From Sisyra terminalis (lineage: Eukaryota; Arthropoda; Insecta; Neuroptera; Sisyridae), in assembly GCA_958496175.1 (NCBI GenBank), contig OY292278.1:49228001-49292000 (forward strand): a stretch of DNA of 64,000 nt, in the 5' to 3' direction. The position numbers were made by a program, and so were the translations under genes. A model generated the notes under the pieces. The model had not been told where the DNA came from. It made no database searches and saw only the letters and a program-made list of their open reading frames with translations. Below, piece after piece: positions 48,515 to 59,762 of this stretch (its first letter is position 1; each line of letters begins with the position of its first letter).

Positions 48515-50477
48515 AAGGGTCTAGCAGGATTCACATGGCGAGTTGGCCTCTAAATAGGAACCTATGTCGAAAATTATGTTCAAATATCGGCTTGATATAC
48601 AAACACATTTTATATACTTTTCGCGACCAAATTCCTCTTTGACCTTAAGGTATGGGCAAAAATGTCCCTCCGCATGGCTAATTTTCAAAGTTATATATCT
48701 CTAAAACTAATTAAGCTAGAGAAATGAAACCAACGCGTGGCTGTAGATTATTTTACAGAGTGTATCATATATTTTTTTGAAATTTTTAGAAAAAAAAAAT
48801 ATACAAAAAAAATTTGAAAAACAAATGAAATAATTTTTTTTCATGTGTTCTCTGAAAATGACAATCACGAAAAAAATATATTTTGTGCTTTTACATGAGC
48901 ACTATAACTCATAAAAATTGCGTGAAAAAATAGTTGGTGCAACACCTTGAAAAAAAATGAAATGTGATTTACGTCTAATAGTATACCTCGGTTTTATTTT
49001 TTTTTCGAAGTGTTGCACCAACTTTTTTTTTACAAGACTTCAATAAAAAATAGGCCACGAATAGGAACAAAACATATATTATTTTCATAATTGTAAGTCT
49101 AAGGAAACATAAAAAAATGTTTTATTAGTTTTTTTGTTTTTCTATATTTACTCCTAAGATGATTACTTTTAAGATCAAAATAATTGATCCCAAAAGAAAA
49201 AAAAAACCAACTAGTGTTAAATTTTATTAAAATAAGAATAAAAAAAAAATTATCGTCATTATTATAATTTATTTTAACTGGAATACTATACGTCTTCAAT
49301 TAATTCTGGGTGCATATTGACGGCATCTGAATTATTTGGTTTTCTTCGTTTAGCTTAGGATATTATTCACTGGGTCATACCAAAATTTTTACAGGTTCTA
49401 CCTAAAGTGGGCAAATAAATGAACTATCAAATCATATTTTAAAAAATAATGTGGAAAATTAGCACCTAATATCATTAGGGTAGAAGTAAAATCAAGACAT
49501 ATGGATAAATAGCAAAGTCGGTCGTATATACAATGATTATATTTCGAATGGTAAAAATTGCAACAGTATTTTCCGTTATTGCTGTAATTCTCCAAAAGAA
49601 ACTTTACAGTGGGATATTGTTCTCATGCAACAGCTTTTAATTGTTATTTTTCATATGAACAATAATTATCCAGAATTCTGCGTCCTATGAGATACTAACT
49701 AAATTATTTTAGGTTCATAATATTCCAGTTGTAATAAATTATAACAGTGACGATAATTATTTTTATCCTAATTTTAATAAAAGTTGAACACAAGTTGGTT
49801 TTTTTTTTCTTTTGGGATCAATTGTTTTGATCTTGAAAGTAATCACCTTAAGAGTAAATATAGAAAAACAAAAAAAAAACAATATTTTTTTTTTTTTTTA
49901 ATTTTTCCTTAGACTTATAATTATGAAAATAATATATGTTTTGGTCTTATATGTGAGCTATTTTTTATTGAAGATTTGTGAAAAAAAAGTTGGTGAAACA
50001 CTTCGAAAAAAAATAAAACCGAGGTATACTGTTAGGCGTAAATTACATTTCATTTTTTTTCAAGGTGTTGCACCAACTATTTTTTCTCGCAATTTTTATG
50101 AGTTATAGTGCTCATGTAGAAGCACAAAATATATTTTTTTCGTGATTGTCATTTTCAGAGAACACATGAAAAAAAATTATTTCATTTGTTTTTTAGATTT
50201 TTTTTTAAATTTCAGAAAATTTATATGATATACACTGTAAAATAATCTAAAGCCTCGCGTTGGTTTCACTTCTCTAGCTTTATTAGTTTTGAGATATATA
50301 ACTTTGAAAAATAGCCATGCGGAGGTACATTTTTGCCCATATCTCAAGGTCAAAGAGGAATTTGGTCGCGAAAAGTATATAAAATGTGTTTGTATATCAA
50401 GTCGATATTTTAACATAAGTTTCGACACAAGTTCCTATTTGGGGGCCAACTCACCATGTGGATCTTGCTAGACCCTT
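48515..50477. mobile_element. 2-kb foldback element, family C
   Basis: Two arms of about 750 bp (48515-49285 and 49735-50477) are reverse complements, with ends AAGGGTCTAGCA and TGCTAGACCCTT. Each arm has its own inner hairpin, AGTTGGTGCAACAC ... GTGTTGCACCAACT (48929-49023). The unique centre (about 49300-49730) has only a 65-codon frame with no motif. No clear target duplication is seen. Non-autonomous. Confidence 0.8.
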
Positions 50478-51153
50478 TTGTTTATCAAACAAAGAACCAA
50501 GATATCATTACAAGTATATTTTTAATGATATTCCAATTTTTTTTGCGTTTAGATACATCCAAATTAAATCAAACCAAAAAGGGGGACAAAACCAAAGGTT
50601 TTTTTTTCCACGCATTGAAATTTCCGTTCCAACTACTCCCAAACGAAACACCTGGCCGCGGATGTTAACGAGGAAGCCACAGCTACGGGGCCCAGGTGTG
50701 GGCCAAAAGGTCATCTTCTCGGCAACGAGATGCTGCCCCGTTTCCCGGAATGGGCGCACGTGGTCGCACATTACCACGCCGCATTAACACGACTCGCCTC
50801 ATTGAATAAATCGGGAGAAAAACACGGCACAACAACGACAAATCTTATCCAACCTCTATCCCTCCCCATTGTGCCGGCAAGCCGGGAAGATGCGACCGTA
50901 TTTTGGAATTTTCTCGCGCCCCAAGGGGAATTCCCCTTTGCGATAATTATTATTGGGTTTACGTGATTTCGAGCGGTAAATGAAATGCCGGCCAGATTTA
51001 ATAGCTAATATTTATGTACGTGCGTGAATGATGAAGTGTTGAATCGAAAATTTACGATGTAGCCATTATGAACCGGAAACACGAATCATTCGCATTTATT
51101 ATCGCATCGTTTCGATATCGTTAAATCACATGTCAAAGAACAAAAAAGAAAGT
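50478..51153. other. Unique sequence downstream of the AN1 gene
   Basis: 50630-50960 is clearly GC-richer than its surroundings and has plus-strand frames of 109 and 78 codons. Neither has a recognisable motif. It lies beyond the 3' end of the minus-strand gene and could be part of an unseen exon or regulatory DNA. Confidence 0.4.
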
Positions 51154-51159
51154 TTTATT
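51154..51159 (-). terminator. Polyadenylation signal AATAAA
   Basis: AATAAA on the minus strand about 32 bases after the stop codon of the AN1 gene. A second AATAAA overlaps the stop itself. Confidence 0.6.
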
Positions 51160-51190
51160 ACGTTTTTTTTTTAAATATTTACAAAGAAAT

Positions 51191-51935
51191 TTATTTGGAT
51201 TTTTTTTTATTTGATTTTTTCGCACCCAGTGAAGATCCAGCCGAGGAAGTTGATGGTTTTGAATCGGATTTCGTGGTGGTTTTTTTCCGCTCGTTTTGTA
51301 GAGCTTTCATTTTTATTTGGAACTTGGTTTGGACTTGTTCCTTTTTGTGTTTGGACAGCTTTTCCGGTCCGGGATGAAAAAATTTTTGTCGATAGTCTTT
51401 CTTCACAGCATCGCCGCATCCATGCACTTCCGGCAAATAGTGTTGGGTACAAAAACGACCTTTGCAATATTCGCACGTGATGGAAAAATCACAAACTTTT
51501 GTTTTGCACTTCAAAGCGGTGCATACGTCCTCTAAAGCTCGAACTTCTTGCACAATTTGATCTAAATCATCCGTTTTGGCCGTGACGTCTTTCACCTGTT
51601 GGATTCGATCTTTGAGATGTGGTGTTTTCTTTTCGACAGCCACTTTAGAGAAGGCCTCCCGTATATTGGACGTAGGCGATGGAGGGTCCGGTGAAGGTGT
51701 CGCAACATCCACCACCGGTTTTAGGTCGGATGATGAACTCGGCGCCGGAATGAAGACCAAATCACTGGGTGTGGAATTTTTAGATTTTTTTGACATTTTT
51801 TCAACTAAATCGTGTTTATAGAAAAAATCTTCTGGAAATAAAAAAAATAAATGGTTAAATCCCAAAACCATCTCGCGAAAAGAAGAGATTACCTTCATAT
51901 TCGGTTATTTTTTGGAAAAATGAGTTAATTTTCAT
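51191..51935 (-). CDS. AN1-type zinc finger protein, SMUBP-2 C-terminus-like (two exons)
   Basis: The coding sequence is join(51893-51935, 51191-51831) on the minus strand, 227 residues. Exon 1 gives MKINSFFQKITEYE and splices in frame through a 61-base intron. A TAA lies in the same frame 12 codons before the start. Residues about 28-70 are Ser/Pro-rich; about 71-117 look helical or coiled (KVAVEKK, RIQQVKDV, DQIVQEVRALED). Residues 118-153 form one AN1 zinc finger with all eight ligands: C118, C123, C134, C137, C142, H145, H151, C153 (CX4CX10CX2CX4CX2HX5HXC). The LPEVHGCGD text and following basic helix match the finger at the C-terminus of the helicase SMUBP-2/IGHMBP2 as I recall it, but no helicase or R3H domain is present. 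The tail is Lys/Ser-rich. AN1 fingers occur in proteins linked to ubiquitin, proteasome and stress responses; the job of this one is unknown. A start at Met27 would give 201 residues. Confidence 0.88.
51832..51892 (-). other. 61-base intron of the AN1 gene
   Basis: The donor is GAAG|GTAATC and the acceptor is TTTATTTCCAG|AAG on the minus strand, with a T-rich tract before the AG. Removing it keeps the reading frame (phase 1), whereas reading through it would add residues from T-rich intron text. The size is typical of insect introns. Confidence 0.85.
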
Positions 51936-52666
51936 TGTAATTTCGGGAGGTAAAGGATTAAATGATTAAGGAACGGAAAATTTGGGAAATGCCAATACGA
52001 CATTTATATTCATTAGTACATTTCTTGAAAACAACTTGCAACGTAACTTAAAAAGAAAAACGAAAAAAATTAACACTTAACTTTACGGAAATTGAACGAA
52101 AATGAAGAAGATTTTTCTTTTGACATTGATGACCAACGATTTAGTTGGATTTAGTATAAAATTTTGACTTTGTTTACCACTAATAACCATGGAAATCATT
52201 CAAAAAATAATTCAAGAGTTCTATTTCAAAGTCTGATATTCAATTGGGGAACTAACCACTTTGGTCACGACGTCTGGTGACCAAAAAAACTACTAGTTTT
52301 TGTATGCTCTTTGATATGCAACTAAATCCATTGAACTATAAATTTAATATAATTTTTTTAATTGAAATTAAAGCTATTACATTAAGTTTTTGTATAAAAA
52401 AAATAGAGTTTTCTGTGCTATGAATATTTGTGGTAGAAAATCACAAGAAATTGGAGAAGTAAGTTTTCTCGCTTTACTCAAGTCTAGATGTAATATAGCT
52501 AACATCAAAAATTTGTTTGGAAAAAAAGCAAAAAATTTTCCAACTTTCAAAACTGATCCTTGTATTTCATGAGGTTCTTTTATATGAGAAAATTGTAAAT
52601 AAGGCGTTGGAAAACTCACCACATTATTGCTAGTATTTTCATTATTTAACAATGTTTAATTAAGAA
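51936..52666. other. Upstream region of the AN1 gene, no other gene seen
   Basis: No TATA box or initiator could be fixed. Overlapping frames at 52377-52652 on both strands are unsupported. Confidence 0.45.
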
Positions 52667-53188
52667 GATATCAAGCTTCATGAATTTTTTCTGCGATAAT
52701 AACATTTTCTGACCTGGATTTTATTAAATTCAGTCGAAATTTTGTTTTTAAAGGAAATAAAAATAATAACACAAAGTCAGTGTAAACTTATGGGCCATTC
52801 TTTGGTTGCACACAATAGGTAGCCATGTTTTTTATGCCGCACCTACTGGTCAGTTATTAAAAGCCCCAAAATTAGACTACTCTAGTTCCAAACCCGATTT
52901 CAACATTAAAACTCCTTAAAATCATTTGCATTTTTTTTTTCTAGGAGTCGAGATTTGTTCCTGTTTTCAATAATTAAATATTAAGCTTCATGTATCTTTT
53001 CTGCGATAATAACATGTTCTGACCTGGATTTGATTCAATCCAGTCGAAAATATATGAGTCAATGTAAGCTTATGAGCAATTCTTTGGTTGCACACAATAG
53101 GTAGCCATGTTTTTTATGCCGCACCTACTGGCCAGTTTCTAAAAGCCTCAAAATTAGACCACTCTAGTTTTGAAACCCATTTTCAACA
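52667..53188. repeat. ~310-bp direct duplication
   Basis: About 52667-52910 and 52977-53188 share GCTTCATG, CTGCGATAATAACAT, TTCTTTGGTTGCACACAATA and ATGCCGCACCTACTGG. The text CTWGGAGTCGAGATTTGWTCC follows the first copy and, beyond the 899-bp insertion, the second one (near 54113). Confidence 0.85.
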
Positions 53189-53423
53189 TCAAAATAAGAT
53201 TTTTTCGCTGACTGAACAGTTATACTGTGTATACAATATAAAGAATATATTGCGGAATAAAGAAAAAATTAATGATTTTTTCTTAAAACTTTAGGTGGAA
53301 ACTGTGTATACAATATATAGGATATATTACAGTCCAATTTGTGTAGTATAATTTAATATAATAGTATATAAAAATCATACCATAAACATAAATTTGAACA
53401 GAAGTTCAAATAAAAATATTCGT

Positions 53424-53471
53424 TACGTATTGCCCAGATACGTATTTCGATTGCTAAGCAATCTTCCTCAG
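53424..53471 (-). ncRNA. Two-hairpin motif with hammerhead-like boxes, minus copy
   Basis: On the minus strand: CTGAGGA, stem GATTGC.TAG.CAATC-type, GAAA, stem ACGTAT/ATACGT, ending GTAAC, so the triplet after the last stem is GTA rather than GTC. Boxes are intact. Same doubts as at 3060-3107. Confidence 0.35.
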
Positions 53472-53535
53472 TGGTCATCAAGTAGTTTAGATCACTCCAT
53501 AACTGCTTTGTGATGATTCACCAATCTTGTTTTGA

Positions 53536-53876
53536 TCACCTTAAACCACTAAAAAAGCTTAAATAATCTAAGGAAATAACGAGCTTTTTCAAACTATAAA
53601 AAAATTATTGTTTTAAATTTATGATGATTGCTGAAATAAGCAAAGCTTTATTTTAATGTGTAATAAACAATTTTTTCTTTCCCACAAATCGAATGTGTCA
53701 GTGACACTTGAACTCCCTGCCGGGGGATATTTTATTCGATCCTCAACCCTATGCATATACAGACCCATTAAGCAGCCATTTCGGAAACCACACACGCACT
53801 TAAGAAGAACAAATATATTTTATTATTTTCATTATTAGTCGAAAGACAAACTTTTCAATATCACAAACAGAAGCTT
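53536..53876. repeat. Passenger segment, reverse copy of 11250-11579
   Basis: It begins with TCACCTTAAACCA, the reverse complement of the 13-bp target duplication at the 11-kb locus, and ends at AAGCTT where the second terminal repeat begins. The presence of that target sequence inside the insertion links the two loci. Confidence 0.8.
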
Positions 53877-53924
53877 GAATCATCACAAAGCAGTTACGGA
53901 ATGATCCAAACTTCTTGATGACCA

Positions 53925-53972
53925 CTGAGGAAGATTGCTTGACAATCGAAATACGTATCTGGGTAATACGTC
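53925..53972 (+). ncRNA. Two-hairpin motif with hammerhead-like boxes, plus copy
   Basis: CTGAGGA, stem GATTG/CAATC with loop CTTGA, GAAA, T, stem ACGTAT/ATACGT, then C. Both boxes are intact. Stem I cannot be drawn. Confidence 0.38.
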
Positions 53973-54234
53973 ACGAATATTTTTCTTTGAACTTCTGTTC
54001 AAGTTTATGATATGATTTTTATATATTATTGTATTAAATTATACTACATAAATTGGACCGCAATATATTCTATGTATTGTATACACACCATTTTCAGCAA
54101 TAAAAATTTAGCTATTTTTTTCTTGGAGTCGAGATTTGATCCTGTTTTCAAGAATCATTTGCATTTGGGATAATTAATGATGCATTTGTGTGTTGGTTTT
54201 CATCTGAAATGAGTCAGAGATGATCGCGTGTGTC

Positions 54235-54267
54235 GGCTTAATGCACATCAGAGATGTGCATTAAGCC
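54235..54267. repeat. 15-bp perfect inverted repeat with 3-base loop
   Basis: GGCTTAATGCACATC, then AGA, then GATGTGCATTAAGCC. It stands alone in otherwise ordinary sequence, so it is not a piece of the foldback families above. It may be a binding site for a dimeric factor or the end of a lost element. Confidence 0.6.
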
Positions 54268-56049
54268 ATCCCGTTGCATCCCTTTCTCGTTGATATGCAT
54301 CATCCTTGATGTCCGTCCGTCTGTTTATCTGTCTGCTACTCCCTATTAACCTCTCCCGCGCTCCCTCCCCAAGTGCATCCATCGTAAAATCTTGTATGTA
54401 TTCCCGATAGATTTCATCGACATCATCATCGAATCACTGTCGATCATGTGTGAATTAAGCGTGATAATCGCTATAATTCGATAACGGGCCTGAGCGGCGT
54501 CATCCCTTTTCCCGTGACGTGTGCATGTTCCACATCCCTCCCCATGCCAGCCTGTCACTTGATCAACTCTTCACCAAGGGATAATGCTACAATAGACTCA
54601 GTCGAGAATATCTATTACAACCCAAATACTTAATTTAAAAACATGAGAAATTGGCATCGAAAACTTAACGTACCGAATATCAGTGGTGGTTGTAATTTTA
54701 AAATTAAAAATCCGCCCCGTAGATTATTAAGGTTTCGCCGGGTTGAATTCACCAGAAAGTTGAACGCATTGTTACTGTTGGCAACATTTATAATTACATA
54801 AGTTTTAAGTGTTACCAACTTTGATATTTGTTCATTACATTCGGGCGATGTAGGTGAGGGTTAAAAGCGCTGTATGACACGTGACAAAAGCTCATACGTT
54901 AACATTTCGTCGCCGTCCAATCACGTTCGCCCCCACCTCGTTTGCCAGCCCGTCCGAATGCACATTTTTTTCTCAAAAGTTTCAAAAATGTGTTTACGAC
55001 ATTGCAAACTTTTCGGAATATTGTATTTTCTCGTACAGGCGAAGTCCGACCAATAAATTATCAAATCACGGAATCGTGTTCACATGAGAGGCGAATAGGG
55101 CGACAGTGGGAATAAAAGGGGTGACGACCGTTCCAGTGGAAGCCATCATTCAATTTTACACTGTTTCAAATATTTTTTTTTTATTCTTTATTGACTCACA
55201 AAACGAATGAGTCGTAGATAATTTATGGGGTTTTGCGTGAATTATTTATAGGGGGGGAGGGGACCCACGATGTGGGGGATGTGGAGCAGTGGTCGCGATT
55301 TATGGGAGATGCTTGTGTGAACTCGTTACTTTTCCGGGATTTGTAAATAAAAGTGAAAATGTAAAATTGATTTATTTCATTTTGTTCTCTTTTGGTGTGA
55401 TTTAGTCGATGGAAACTTTATTTTTTTCTATTTTCTACGTTTACAATAAATTTTTTATTTATTACCAATTTTCCTTTGAACTTTCAACTTTGCTTGCTTA
55501 ACAATTACAAAATTAAACATAAAATTATATCAATTTATTTCACCAAAAAACAAAAATCCAATAAAATGTAACTAACCGAATTTCGATGAGCTAAAAACGA
55601 AAATAATTGCTTAAAAACGCCGAAGATTATGGCTGAAATTGTGACGATAGACCGATAAACACTAAATCGGATTAAAAACAAACCGTATGTCGCTGGCACA
55701 CGTCCTGGCCATATTACATTAAAATTGTTGGCGAAATAGGCTCTAAAAGGATTGAATTTTGTGTGGACAGTATTTGACAAACCTCCCCACACTAAAACAG
55801 CCACACCAAAGTTAAGGGTTGTGTATTTATGTGCGGGATAAAATCGTAAATAATAAAAGGGATGATGATACATTTGACAACTATATTGATATAATATATA
55901 GGATTAGCTAACGCGAGGGGAGGAGTTTGATTTGAATTCGGAAAATGAATTGAAATCCGTTTTTCGGAGAATAAAACCATCGACGGGATTATCAAAGAGG
56001 ATCAATTTTCAAGAGGATTGATCAAAACTAATTTATAAATCAATTTGCC
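54268..56049. other. Unique sequence, no gene recognised
   Basis: Patches less AT-rich occur at 54300-54560 and 54870-54960, the latter with a CACGTG E-box near 54880. A G-run lies near 55250. A 112-codon minus-strand frame (55535-55873) has no motif. Confidence 0.45.
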
Positions 56050-58240
56050 GAATATAACTTGCGTCTATTATGCCATAAATTTTCAACTAATATTTATCGA
56101 TTGAATTACCAATTCACTTGAAATGTACATCTGAATTATTTCAGTAAAGTTAAAGATAAATTTTTGAGTTGAAATTTTTGAATAAACCTCTCATAACATT
56201 AAGGGAATGCTTTAAATATGCATGGGGAAGGAAATTTTAATAAAAGCTTTTAGTTAGGAGCTTTTAAGACAAATTCAAATTTTAAGATGATTTGAGCGAA
56301 AAAAATTATCTATACTTCCATTAACACTAATTATTTATAAAAGAACATAAAAATTTGAAAAAAAAAATATTCCAATTGCAAACCCTAAGCATCTTATTTA
56401 AATCAATTAATTGAATAGGTTCTCGAAAAGCTTTTAGTTCAACAAATTTTTTTTGCAGGATTTTGCTTAAATTAATCACTTTTACTAATTATATTTCAAT
56501 CTCCAAATTTGGGCATTTTTTTTTTCTAAAAGTACATTGAAACGAAATAAAATATATTTAAATAGCGGCAATAACTACAAACATCACAAACATTACAATT
56601 AGTATATTGATTTATGACCTTAAATGTAAATGTTGAATACCTACTCTTTAGTGTTTTGCCTAATCACCGAATAGTTGGACCCATAAAAATTGTGGCCACA
56701 ACCAAATTCCATATCGAATCCATCTTTCAATCATGAATTTTTGAAAAAATATTTATGATATTTTTTAAGAATTAATATGTAAACTTGTTGCCTACAAATT
56801 ACGCTGCTTGAATTAATTGTAACAATTACAAACATCACAAACGCTCATCGATTATTTGGATTAAAAATACATAGTCTTAATTTTTAAAAACCAAACAAGC
56901 TTGAGTTCGAATCTTTTATTTAATGATTTTTTTCGAAAACTTACATAGAATTAAAAAAGACCTTCACAAAACGCATCTCTAAAATTTTTAACAAATATAT
57001 TTTTGGAAAAAATTAAAATTGCAATCCTTTCCTTTCAATAACAAGATTTTTAGCTCCAAAAATGAGCTTTTTTGTAGTTGTCGTAACGAAAGCTTAAATG
57101 AGCTTTTCAATTCCCTAACAACGCTAAACCATCGAAAAAAACAATGCGCTTATTATGCAAAAAATTTTCAACTAAAATTAATCAATTAAGTTCCCAATTT
57201 ATTTGAAAAATAATTCATTTCAGTAAAGTAAAAGATGTATTTTTTGGTAAAATTTCAAAAAAATAAAAATTCGTTACACTAAGGGAATGCTTTAAAAATG
57301 CATGGTGAAGGAGATTTTAAGAAAAGCTTTTGATTAGGAGACTTTAAGGAAAATGCAACCTTTGGCTAATTTAAGCAAAAAAATAATGATCTATACTTCA
57401 CACTAATTATGATGGAAGATAATTTAAAATTAAAAAAAAAATATTCCTATTACTAACCCAAAGCCTGTTTTTTAATCAACTAATTAAATTTGTCTACAAT
57501 TGGTTCTAGAAAAGCATTAAATTTAACTAAATTTTCCCAAATTTTTTTATGAATAATGGTTTGATTTCTAATTTTAAAAAATCATGTTTTATTCTACAAA
57601 TTTTGTTCAAAATTTTTTTTTCCAAAAGCTCCTTGAAACAAATTATTAAATAAACTAAAATAGTAGCTACAATTACAAACATCACAAACATTACAATTAG
57701 TCAATTGATTTATGGCACAAAATTTAGATTACTCAATGTTGATATCCTACTTTTTAGTGTTTTTCCCAATCACCGAATAGTTGAAAACATAATTGAAGAA
57801 TTGAGGTCAATACTTAATTCGATATCGAATTCATCTTTCGATCTTTGTTTTTCTTAAAAATTATTTAAGAAACTTGATGAAATTTATTTGCAAAATTGTT
57901 GTCTACAAATTACATTGATTGAAGTATTTGCTATAATTACAAACATTACAAACGCTTATCGATTGTTTGGATTAAAGAAATAAGAGTCCTAATTTTTTAA
58001 GCCAAACAAATTCGATATTGAATCTTTCCTTTTGGAAACCTAACTTAGGATTAAAAGAAGAGCTACTCAAAATTTATCTCTGAAATCTTTAAAAAAAATA
58101 AATTTGAAATAAAGGATTAATAAATTAAAACTTTATTCTTGCAAAAACATGATGTCTTAGCTCTAAAAATTAACTTTTTTTTGTTGTAGCGACCAAAGCT
58201 CAAATGAGCTTTCCGATTCCCCAACGCCACAAAACCATCG
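56050..58240. repeat. ~1.08-kb tandem duplication
   Basis: AAGGGAATGCTTTAAA.ATGC occurs at 56201 and 57281. Both copies also contain TTTATGAC/TTTATGGC next to ACATTACAATTAGT, then CACCGAATAGTTG, and end with AAACCATCGAAAAAA (57130, 58230). Copies are diverged. No gene. Confidence 0.85.
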
Positions 58241-59762
58241 AAAAAAAAACATATTTTCGTTAGTTGTTCTCCGGATACGCAATGATGCATATATCCTGCT
58301 AGAATATTGAAATCGATCGACAGGAAAAAAATTTCATCAGGCCATGGGGATGAAAAGTGTGTGCCGTGGATACGAACGAGAACCAAGCACACAAAGCCGG
58401 GGCAGGGGTAAGTTTTTCGATGATGTCAACGACACGTGACCATCATCATCATCGCGTAACGTAACAACACGATGTTGAGTGTCACGTGAGCAGCCAAATC
58501 AATCCTTGGCCCATCCACCCTCCATTCACCCATTCCCCGAACAACCCCCTCATATTTATAGAATTCAATTCATTCCGCACCCCTAATCCTCTCTCAATAT
58601 TCATCCCTTATTAAATAGTCCCACGTACTTATACATTTATTTCAACGTACCAGTCCCTCTTCTGGTTGCCAGAAACCACGATTACTTGATCCCACACCAT
58701 GCATCCCTTCAATTTTCCTATTACTATTGCTGAACAGATTTTACAGCGCGCGACCCTTAACGGTTCCCTTTTAAAATAATGATCGTACATACATTTAAAT
58801 TCAATTTATATATATTGGTGTTTTGGCCGCAACGCAAAAGCGAGATAATTGAAAATCGAACAACAATCCCGGAAAAATTCGGGAATAAGGGATGAGATTT
58901 TTTTTTTTTTAAAAAAATAATACATATTTTAATATGTTCTAGTTGTAAAAACAGCGATAAATAATATCTTTCAAAAAAAAATATACGAAAATCATATAAA
59001 GGAAGGGGTGGAAATTGCATCGTGTTTATATGGAAAATGTGCGGGAGATTCGAAATTGGAACTGAATTTACATTGATTTATCATTGGGATAATGAAACCG
59101 AGTGTATTTTAAAAGTATTTATTGGATTTTCCATGAAAAGCTCACGCATTCACGGGTTCATAATAATCTTGTTGTTTTTGAATATTTATTAAAGCTCAAT
59201 TTTATATTAACTACCTCTAGCATGTCCAACCCTCCCCAGCTCAACGACTCATCCCCTTGAGTTTTGCAACAAACCACTCGTTCACCCCAATTTTCAATAA
59301 CTACAAACCGATATAGTTATCAATAGAAAATATAATAATTCCCGAGTGGATAATGATTTTTAATCCATCGAAAATTTTTGCAACAAATTCTATTTTTCTG
59401 CGATGTTATGCACAAATCATAGAATAAATTCAACAAACATAAGAAATTGCTTTCTTTCGCTCTTCCATTTTCGATATAAAGGAATTGTTATTCTCATTAG
59501 GTAGAAAGGGTATACACAGAAAATTGTGATCAGTGAGTTAAAAGAAAATAATAAGCTCAATAATGAGGTAAACGGGAAAACAGGATGAGGAAAAAATAAT
59601 AATAAAGAAGATTTTCAATTTGGTAACTTTATATTTGAATTATTTTTTTCAATCTTTAAGAATCAAAGCATGTTAGTTAAGGTAAATTGTACAAAAACCA
59701 GAACTGCAAAAATTAATTAATTTAATTTCTTCTACGAAAGGTGATGACAAATATCCAAAACT
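58241..59762. other. Unique sequence, no gene recognised
   Basis: Two CACGTGA E-boxes lie within about 60 bases (near 58431 and 58482), with a CAT run between them (58441-58453). No coding signal. Confidence 0.45.

Larger units (their letters stand above)
53189..54087. mobile_element. Penelope-type composite insertion carrying a 341-bp passenger
   Basis: Flanked by CCATTTTCAACA (53177-53188) and CCATTTTCAGCA (54088-54099), a 12-bp target duplication with one change. It consists of a terminal repeat on the minus strand (53189-53535), a 341-bp passenger (53536-53876) and a terminal repeat on the plus strand (53877-54087). The left repeat has the ~40-bp extension (TCAAAATAAGATTTTTTCGC), as at 2822-3267, and a partial internal duplication near 53215-53310. 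The passenger is the reverse complement of 11250-11579. No protein gene is intact. Confidence 0.75.

Noticed and set aside
50458..50966. Two plus-strand frames in a GC-richer block next to the AN1 gene
   Set aside because: No motif, no start context and overlapping frames on both strands; the composition alone explains the open frames.
51195..51821. Several plus-strand frames opposite the AN1 gene
   Set aside because: Shadows of the minus-strand coding sequence.
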